This document shows positions 59,274 through 64,000 of a DNA stretch of 64,000 bases, one piece after another. This DNA comes from Micropterix aruncella (Eukaryota > Arthropoda > Insecta > Lepidoptera > Micropterigidae): assembly GCA_944548615.1 (NCBI GenBank), contig OX155951.1, positions 39,862,808-39,926,807 of the forward strand, read 5' to 3'. The position numbers and the translations under genes were made by a program. Position 1 is the stretch's first letter, and every line of letters starts with the position of its first letter. Under the pieces are notes generated by a model. That model was not told the origin of the DNA, searched no databases, and saw only the letters and a program-made list of their open reading frames with translations.

Positions 59274-60383
59274 GGCATCGGGTAATTCAGCGTATATTAT
59301 ATCGTCGATTTCGTGTGAAGTGATTTTGTTATAGAGCCAGATTATTTTATATATTCATACGTGTGCCAATCCTCTCTGTTGCTCTGATTACATCCCGCAG
59401 CGCACATACCTAAACACTATTTCTTTACCTTAAAATCAATCAGCGATTTCAGTTTCGGTCTGAAAACACTAGCTAGAATTTCATTCGTCTATACCAGCGA
59501 TTGCCCAGGAAGTGAGAGCTTTTGTATATTGTCCCAAGTCTGTACCTAATGAATAGATCTAGACGCCCGTAGTGGTGCAATTGCATCTTAAGCGTACTCA
59601 TGCATATGAAGTGGACTTTCTGTATGTGAAGAGGGCAAAATCGTTAGTCATCCAACGTTAGTTATATTATCATCATTTATAACTGCATCTCGCAAATCAA
59701 CATATACTACAGAGCGAAGCGTCATCTGATTTTATATCACGTTTATATATCAAACATTTTGTTTCGATTTTTTGCGTACATGTCTAGGATGTATAGGAGA
59801 AACCATTGCCGATTTTAAAAAATGTGATTGTCTTCATTCTTTCGAATCATTACTCGGTATGTGTTCAAGTTCATTGCGCTCCGTTTCTTATTTGTTTCTT
59901 CGGCACTGACTGGATTCATTATCTTAACGTTGAAGTGATATCCATCGGCACCAACCCAAAAAATGATTGGATATTGCAAGGTGTCATAGCATCGACGACT
60001 TTCATAAAATTTTATCACTTGATCGATTCTGATATGAAGATCTTTAGGTTAGAATTGATTTCAGAATCTAACAATTGCCGCTCCATCTATAGTTACAGCA
60101 TTAAAATCTTCGCACATATTCTCCAGTAGGTGTTTTGTCAGCACGTTGTGTATGCCAGATGGCATCATGTCAATTGCTGTTTTAGACAATGCCGTGCTTG
60201 AAACCGTGCATTCTTAAGTCTGGCTACACGTCGCTCTGCTGCTTCCCCGGCACGTAGTTGAGCCCTTATTTGTCTGTTTCGCTTGTTCGCTGGTGCCAGT
60301 TTTTTCTCAGTTTGATTTGCAATTACTCGTCGCACTGCCTCCGCTCCGCGAGTACGACCTAAGTTCGAATTTCTGCGAGGCAT
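59274..60383 (-). pseudogene. Helitron Rep/helicase-like gene remnant
   Basis: From ATG at 60383 the N-terminus MPRRNSNLGRTRGAEAVRRV has the Arg-rich repeat style of Helitron proteins. Next come YESRRCYDTLQYPIIFWVGA with DGYHFNV and EETNKKRSAMN (60018-59815). Then, after frameshifts, come LRDAVINDDNITNVG, HMHEYAQDAIAPLR, RVFR/RPKLKSLIDFKVKK near 59450, and ITSHEIDDIIYAELPDA ending at 59274. These are conserved blocks before the Rep catalytic HUH region. The frame resumes across the inserted element at 57990 as VDKDLHEVVTKH, then a stop. Many stops and frameshifts mean it is not functional. Confidence 0.85.
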
Positions 60384-61260
60384 CGTTTTGAAGAAATAAA
60401 GCAGGTTGATTGCACTGGAAATGAAGAAATAAAATTATATAAAAAGTGCAAAACACTAAAATAAGAAAAACACAAACTGAAAAACCAAATAAAAACTAAA
60501 CAAAAGTACTAACGAAATATTTGAATTTAAACGCAGATCAATCAACACTGCTCAATTTCAACACAATGAAAAACGAAATATTTCAATCCGCTTGAACAAA
60601 TCACTCCGAAGAGGTTGTGAGGGACCACCCCTCACTAGACTCCAATTTGCTCGTTGTGAGGAGGTGGTGTCATCTTGGGGTTTCCTCCGTAATGAAAGGC
60701 GTCCTTGATGAAGCTGAAGATATTTATTGATGAACTTGATTGAAGATTGCCAGTTATAACGCTTCCGAATATATCTGATCGCGGCGCGCGGTAAGAAAGT
60801 GAGTGCTCGAAGAATGATGATCGCGGATATAATGGTTGATGATTACTCGAAGATTGATATCGCGGATGTGTGCTCGAGGTATGAGGCGCGGCGAGACACT
60901 CGAGGAATGAGTATCGCAGATGTGATGCCGGAGGGTGACTACCCGAGAATGATGATGAGGAAGGCGACCGCTCGAGAATGATAATTGATTGGTCGAATGT
61001 ACTAGCTTATATACCATATTACATGACGCAATGCTGAAAGAGTGGTGGTAATAAGTGTGTTGATTGAATCTATTAGTAAAAATTGACATGAGTCACCGGC
61101 TGCGACTGCATTAATTACCGAAATTAGATGGAATTTAATGGCAGCACACGTGTAGAATCAATTGTGTTTGCGTTTATGGATTTCTTTAGAATCTAATTCT
61201 TTTGTTGACTTGATATGTAGGACGAAGTCTCTACAAGGTCAACCTCGCGATATAATTTGA
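60384..61260 (-). promoter_or_regulatory. Helitron 5' region with TATA box and degenerate repeats
   Basis: On the minus strand GGTATATAAG (about 61017-61008) forms a TATA box. It is conserved in the copy at 46110-46650. Downstream, 60800-60980 holds degenerate units built on CTCGA(A/G)(A/G)AATGA and ATCGC(G/A)GAT on the plus strand. A TTCTTCATTTCCAG tract shortly before the ATG at 60383 could be a splice acceptor. Confidence 0.5.
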
Positions 61261-62154
61261 ATTCAAATGAAAATCCACCGACACAGCTCAATTCCACCGC
61301 CAATTGCACTGAAAAATAAGATGATGATGATGATGATGATGACTTAATAATTGACCTATAAAAACAAAGTTACAGGTTCCTTGAATATTTACAATAAGTA
61401 ATTAATTTTCCTTTCAATATATAATCTTTAGCACTAAATATATGTTTTGTGAAACTGAAGGATTATTTCATTAAATACACACAGAATGCTAAATACAAAT
61501 TGATACACGAATGCAAACTTTAGTATTTCTGCTTTCTTTGCATTTCTGCAAAAAAAAAACAAGTTAAAAGTGATGCCAACATACTTTGAGAAAAGAAAAC
61601 AGATTCAAGAAAAAACAAATAATAAACCAAAAACTACATCGAATTTCGAAAAACCGCTTCAAGATGCACATCGACACTTTTAGGGGATATACACAATACA
61701 CAATATCGAAGCTCTATATCTGTTAGTGCGCTACGCGACCGATCCACAAAACGAAAGAAACGCCCCCAGCCCCCTTTTAAGTCCGTCACTGCTTAAAGTT
61801 GCCATAATAATCGTGTAAGCACTGCCATCGGAGTTATACGTGTATGCAAAATTTCAACTCGATTGGATGCCGGGAAGTTGGGGAATGTTAGCAAAATAGG
61901 AATAAATTTTATAATATTATTAACATTGTAAAGGTTTTGGTAAAATATTTTGAATGAATTTGTTTAGAGGATTATGCATTTGTTGTAGAAAAAAATGTAT
62001 AGAAGGATAGTGTTTTTATGACGTGATTGACGCATCTGTCTGCTGATTTTAGCAACCGTCCCGGTACAGAAATAAAACAATTGAAGACGGACGTTTTTAC
62101 AGAAATTTTGGGTGACTGTAACAAGATATATCCTCTTCTTTGAATCAAAACAAC
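61261..62154. other. intergenic, nothing assigned
   Basis: A GAT/ATG trinucleotide run lies at 61320-61342. No gene is seen. Confidence 0.4.
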
Positions 62155-62354
62155 NNNNNNNNNNNNNNNNNNNNNNNNNNNNNNNNNNNNNNNNNNNNNN
62201 NNNNNNNNNNNNNNNNNNNNNNNNNNNNNNNNNNNNNNNNNNNNNNNNNNNNNNNNNNNNNNNNNNNNNNNNNNNNNNNNNNNNNNNNNNNNNNNNNNNN
62301 NNNNNNNNNNNNNNNNNNNNNNNNNNNNNNNNNNNNNNNNNNNNNNNNNNNNNN
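62155..62354. other. assembly gap, 200 N
   Basis: Exactly 200 undetermined bases, the usual placeholder for a scaffold gap of unknown size. Frames running across it are not meaningful. Confidence 0.99.
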
Positions 62355-62627
62355 AAAATAGTCGTTAAGATTAAACTAATATTCAAAATATCTCTGACAA
62401 TGCCAAGCTGCGGCAATACTTGTGTGCTAAAAAATAGATTAATATATAAATTACTAATTTTAAAAATTAAAAAATAAAAAATAATAAAATCTATAATATA
62501 ATTAAATTTAAACTTAAATTCCAAATAATCATAATAAGTGTAGACTAATATAATATTAAGGGTTAATTTGTTTAAACCATAAGTAGTTAAAAAGATAAAA
62601 GCGGACATCTAGATAAAATAACTGAAA
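62355..62627. other. very AT-rich spacer
   Basis: No RT or endonuclease motif is visible, although this is where ORF2 of the LINE at 62628-63812 would begin. The minus frame is only AT-driven. Confidence 0.4.
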
Positions 62628-63812
62628 TTATAGATCTAAAAAAGAGGCATTATTTTTAATGAGGATTGGTTTATCGCCTTCCCCTTTTCTTAAATAAATC
62701 CTCCCAGCACTTACCCAACAGTATTTAAATGATTTTTCTTTGGCAATTCTTTTTGCGTTCCATAGTAGTTCTCTTGAGCGTTTAGTCAAATCATCAGAAA
62801 TAAAAACCGGTGCATCTGTTTTTCCAGTATAGCTAATGTCAAAAAGAGTTAAGGTTTCGCCATTTGTTTTACATTTCTTGAGATACGTTTTAAAATTAGA
62901 GATGAAGGAATTTTTTAGCTCGTTTGTAATGAATTTTGCAATGATCGGCTTCGGTTTATTTTCAGAGTTCTTGTGCCGGATACGATAAATAGTACATACA
63001 TCCGATCTATTAAAACTGCATTTGGTGACCATGGCAATTTTCTCCAATATGTTAAGAAGATTTTCATTTTGTGACTCAGGAATACCTCTGATTTCCATAT
63101 TAGCTGATTTTTGTAACTGCTCTTGGTAATCCAGCTTATTTTCAAGGACTTGAAGTTGATTTTCGAATTCCCTTTTTTTTCTGGTTTCGGTGACACATTT
63201 TTTTTCCATAACCTCAATTTTATTACTTAGACTATCCACAGTTTCCCTTAGAAATTCATGTCGCTCATTTTCTGAAGCTTTAAAGACTTCCAATTCAGAC
63301 CTGGTCTCCATGACTTTAATGTTGATATCATCGCAGATTTTAATTTTTGCCTCAATAGCAGTAAATTTATTGTTAAATTCCGCCATTTGCAAAGAATTGA
63401 GTTTGATAATGGCTTCAAACTCGGCAATGGTGGACTTAATTGCTCGAAATTCCGTCTGAAATGATGAAAAATCACATCTTAAGTTTTTTATCTCCATTAG
63501 TATAATGGCAAGTTGTTCATGTGGTAGAATAACAGAAGGAATTTTAACATTGCTAGCATTGCTCGTAGTCGAAGGTGAAATGACTGCCAAATCAGTAGGA
63601 CCCAAGGGTGACAAGGATATCTTCTTCTCCACCAACAAAGTACGCTTCTTACAATCAGCGCATTTGAAGAGAGGTCGCTTGGCGATGGGTTTCCTAATAT
63701 ATGTATCCCTTGGAAAGCCACAGCAGTCGAAATGGTATATATTTTTACAATCAGGGCAGCAAAACGTATTTTCCGTTCCTTCCAGTTCGAAAGAGCACGA
63801 ATGGCAGCTCAT
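62628..63812 (-). CDS. LINE ORF1 protein: PHD-like finger, coiled coil, RRM-like region
   Basis: An intact frame of 394 codons from ATG at 63812. Residues 1-58 hold a Cys/His array (MSCHSC, CCPDC, YHFDCC, FKCADCKK) in a PHD-like C4HC3 spacing. Residues about 95-240 are heptad-rich and charged, a likely trimeric coiled coil. Residues about 240-335 (LDYQEQLQKSANMEIRGIPE, NRSDVCTIYRIRHK, KPIIAKFITNELKNSFISNF) resemble the RRM-like region of ORF1 proteins, followed by a C-terminal domain (PVFISDDLTKRSRELLWNAK, GRIYLRKGEGDKP). Such proteins bind element RNA as chaperones. ORF2 is not seen to the left before the gap. It could be annotated as a host zinc-finger protein in automatic pipelines. Confidence 0.85.
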   Translation of the reverse strand: MSCHSCSFELEGTENTFCCPDCKNIYHFDCCGFPRDTYIRKPIAKRPLFKCADCKKRTLLVEKKISLSPLGPTDLAVISPSTTSNASNVKIPSVILPHEQLAIILMEIKNLRCDFSSFQTEFRAIKSTIAEFEAIIKLNSLQMAEFNNKFTAIEAKIKICDDINIKVMETRSELEVFKASENERHEFLRETVDSLSNKIEVMEKKCVTETRKKREFENQLQVLENKLDYQEQLQKSANMEIRGIPESQNENLLNILEKIAMVTKCSFNRSDVCTIYRIRHKNSENKPKPIIAKFITNELKNSFISNFKTYLKKCKTNGETLTLFDISYTGKTDAPVFISDDLTKRSRELLWNAKRIAKEKSFKYCWVSAGRIYLRKGEGDKPILIKNNASFLDL

Positions 63813-64000
63813 GATGACGTTGAATAATTCACAATAGTTGCAATATAAAAATTCACTTGCTTCTTTTAACGCGCAGTCGCACTTCTAGCATAAAAACTTT
63901 TTGAGGAATAATTAATAACTTTTCCCGGCGACTTGCAAATCACTACCAAGTTTTAGAAAAGTATCACCAGTAGGGTTTGATGACGTTGAATAATCCACAA
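63812..64000 (-). repeat. direct repeat upstream of the LINE ORF1
   Basis: The block TGATGACGTTGAATAAT(T/C)CA occurs at 63812 and at 63978, about 166 bp apart, the first overlapping the ORF1 start. This fits a tandemly repeated 5' UTR, but the window ends inside the second unit. Confidence 0.6.

Larger units (their letters stand above)
57945..61260 (-). mobile_element. Helitron, decayed and interrupted
   Basis: The minus strand carries, from right to left, a 5' region with a TATA box (60384-61260), a decayed Rep gene (60383 down to 59274), an inserted TIR element (57991-59273) and a short continuation of the gene (57990-57951). No helicase domain or 3' hairpin/CTRR end is visible, so the copy is truncated. 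Confidence 0.75.

Noticed and set aside
61964..62608. 214-codon frame on the minus strand
   Set aside because: Most of it is the 200-N gap; the remainder is AT-driven without motifs.

Overview
The window looks like AT-rich insect nuclear DNA, most likely Lepidoptera. This is inferred from spliced exons with GT/AG borders, no operon-like gene packing, and the mix of decayed elements: CR1/Jockey-like and RTE LINEs, a Penelope-like element, a Helitron, mariner/Tc1 and TTAA-target elements. No species can be assigned from the sequence alone. One 200-base run of N (62155-62354) marks an assembly gap.

Host coding sequence is sparse. The best supported host gene is the 3' end of a Dbl-family RhoGEF of the puratrophin-1/PLEKHG4 type on the plus strand: a PH-domain exon (1559-1772), a 2.6 kb phase-1 intron, and a terminal exon (4372-4613) followed by a poly(A) signal. 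A second possible terminal exon (43984-44075, plus) encodes a short very basic C-terminus and has an AG acceptor, but its gene is not identified.

Most of the rest is transposable-element debris in nested layers. From left to right: a TIR MITE pair (931-1243, 19909-20136); LINE 3' ends of one family (8.1, 16.9 and 40.1 kb); a Tc1 transposase remnant (10.2 kb); LINE RT remnants (12.2, 27.2, 33.4 and 39.2 kb); nested TTAA-target MITEs inside an unclassified repeat (21.8-22.7 kb); SINE-like sequences (23.2 and 44.4 kb); several TIR elements (18.9, 28.1, 31.5 and 34.55 kb); a TA-target transposon with a DUF4817-like gene, split by two head-to-head Penelope-like 3' fragments (35.5-36.8 kb); two deleted mariners of the same structure on opposite strands (37.75 and 46.9 kb); and a Penelope RT/GIY-YIG remnant (41.2-42.3 kb).

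The right third holds the best preserved element genes. A 5'-truncated RTE-type retrotransposon with a 673-codon open RT frame (48.35-50.41 kb, minus) sits inside a locally tandem, unclassified repeat. It has an 11-bp target-site duplication and an odd 17-bp foldback at its 5' junction. A Helitron (about 57.9-61.3 kb, minus) is cut by a 1.28 kb TIR element. Removing that insert and one TA rejoins the Helitron frame. An intact 394-codon LINE ORF1 with a PHD-like zinc finger (62628-63812, minus) lies at the right edge without a visible ORF2.

I found no CRISPR array, canonical tRNA or rRNA gene, operon or clearly new multi-gene system. The notable features are the nested and foldback insertion structures, which can be dated relative to each other.
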